The notes beneath the pieces are model-generated. The model was not told where the DNA came from. It saw nothing but the letters and a program-made list of their open reading frames with translations, and did not search any database. Below, piece after piece: positions 63,276 through 64,000 of a stretch of 64,000 bases of DNA. Numbering within the stretch: the stretch's first letter is position 1; each line of letters begins with the position of its first letter. Position numbers and translations under genes: made by a program. Source of the stretch: Polyangiaceae bacterium (GTDB lineage Bacteria; Myxococcota_A; Polyangia; Polyangiales; Polyangiaceae); NCBI GenBank assembly GCA_013361525.1, contig JABFXY010000170.1:1-64000 (forward strand), in the 5' to 3' direction.

Positions 63276-64000
63276 ATGAAGAAGATCGCGATCCGGGCGT
63301 ACGTGTCGCCTCAGGCGGCGGCGCGTGCAGGTGTTTTGACGTTCGGCGAGACGCTGGTGGAGCCGAGCGAACAGGAATGGGCGGCGGCTTCACCGGCCGT
63401 GCGCGAACTCGCCCTCAAGTATCTCGGCGACCCGCCGAGGCAGGTGCTCCAGCTTCCGGCCGATGCGTCGGCTTCGTGGGACACCGTCATCGTGGAGCTC
63501 GAGCGACAGATCAAGGCAGACGATGCAGCTCGAGTCGAAGAGGCGGCGCGCATCGCCGCTCTCGTCATGAAGGTCGTCGACGCGAAGGACGAAGACCTCA
63601 TTCGACGCCGAGAACAGCCGCCGGCGGGTGCGTCGGTCGCCACTCACTTCGACGGCGTGGAGATCCCTTGGTCGGACCCTCGGCTGACCGCGCGACACGC
63701 GCACCTGACGGAGCTCGCGGCTGCGCATACCCGGGCGCTGCGCGCGGCGGTCGAGGAACGAGTCGCGGCCATCAAGGCGAAGGAGGCCGAGGACAAGAGG
63801 CGCAAGGAGGAGCTCACGCGTGAATGCTCCGACGCGCTTCGTGCCTACGCCATCGAGCATGTCGACCATCTCGCGCGCGCCGCGAAGGACGGCTACGAGG
63901 TCGGCGCGGCCGTGATCGACCACCTCGCCGAGAGGATAGGAGAGCTCGCAAACGGCAGCCTCGTGCTGATCGACGACTCCAAGGCGTATGCCGATGCCCA
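63276..64000 (+). CDS. Unknown helical protein, C-terminus beyond window
   Basis: ATG 63276 with GGGAG 9 bases upstream opens a frame to the window end, 241 codons so far (MKKIAIRAYVSPQAAARAGV). DTVIVELERQIKADDAARVE, IPWSDPRLTARHAHLTELAA and a basic coiled coil (AIKAKEAEDKRRKEELTREC) follow. It has the only long leader in the plus-strand region. No family is recognised. Confidence 0.76.
   Translation, partial: MKKIAIRAYVSPQAAARAGVLTFGETLVEPSEQEWAAASPAVRELALKYLGDPPRQVLQLPADASASWDTVIVELERQIKADDAARVEEAARIAALVMKVVDAKDEDLIRRREQPPAGASVATHFDGVEIPWSDPRLTARHAHLTELAAAHTRALRAAVEERVAAIKAKEAEDKRRKEELTRECSDALRAYAIEHVDHLARAAKDGYEVGAAVIDHLAERIGELANGSLVLIDDSKAYADA

Noticed and set aside
1..64000. CRISPR arrays and insertion sequences
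   Set aside because: No regular direct repeats with spacers and no transposase-like protein or paired terminal repeats were seen.

Overview
The window is a 64 kb stretch of a tailed, contractile-tail bacteriophage (phage or prophage), running off both ends. The DNA is GC-rich throughout with strong third-position GC bias, so nearly every real gene is shadowed by long spurious antisense frames. Promoters of TTGACC / TAGCTT type and Shine-Dalgarno sites of GGAG type point to a GC-rich bacterial host. A myxobacterial or related host is plausible but is only an inference. No integrase, attachment site, tRNA, CRISPR array, DNA polymerase, helicase or lysis cassette was recognised in the window.

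Layout. (A) 1-23735, minus strand: the virion block, transcribed leftwards. It runs portal, a Cys-rich protein, Mu F-like head protein, an Acb2-like small protein, a fused InPase/XkdF-type protease, scaffold, major capsid, decoration and fibre-like small proteins, head-tail connectors, an IPT/TIG protein, tail sheath, tail tube, chaperone with a candidate -1 frameshift, tape measure, CIS-tube protein, LysM protein, gpD hub, gpV spike, an unknown hydrophobic protein, gp25 and a baseplate J protein cut by the window edge. (B) 23781-50302, plus strand: about 60 small, tightly packed and often ATGA/GTGA-overlapping genes. Most are unknown. Recognisable ones are a sliding-clamp-like protein, a DnaA domain IV-like protein, a DpdA/TGT-like transglycosylase, a SLOG protein, a Nudix hydrolase, a HicA-like protein, a C39-like cysteine protease, a minimal nucleotidyltransferase, a CCHC zinc-knuckle protein, DUF2188, DUF2511, DUF2786 and DUF4942 proteins, and many zinc-ribbon proteins. 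(C) 50344-53363: two lower-GC minus-strand cargo-like genes (unknown; membrane pentapeptide-repeat) flanking two plus-strand genes. (D) 53426-60610, minus strand: the packaging module and associated genes: terminase large subunit, RyR-domain protein, ParB-like protein, PAPS-reductase-like protein and a terminase-small-subunit-like HTH protein. (E) 60861-64000, plus strand: another early-type block beginning with an LPD25-like protein.

Regulation. Thirteen plus-strand copies of an inverted-repeat motif, ATACG-N5-CGYAT, sit immediately on or just before the -10 box of small promoters in regions B and E. In eight of them the start codon lies only 6-7 nt after the -10 box, which predicts leaderless mRNAs. 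The structural genes use a different motif, TGGCACA-N2-TTGACC-N16-TAGCTT, seen upstream of the scaffold-capsid and sheath transcription units. So the phage appears to have two promoter classes, one for each gene block.

The genes in A and D together make the capsid, the packaging motor and a myovirus tail. Regions B and E look like a takeover and counter-defence reservoir. The most notable items are the two-class promoter system with leaderless starts, the Acb2-like candidate, the C CCU UUG frameshift signal, the DpdA-like enzyme, an in-frame TGA that splits a small gene at 59442, and the separation of terL from the portal gene by some 29 kb of mostly oppositely oriented genes.
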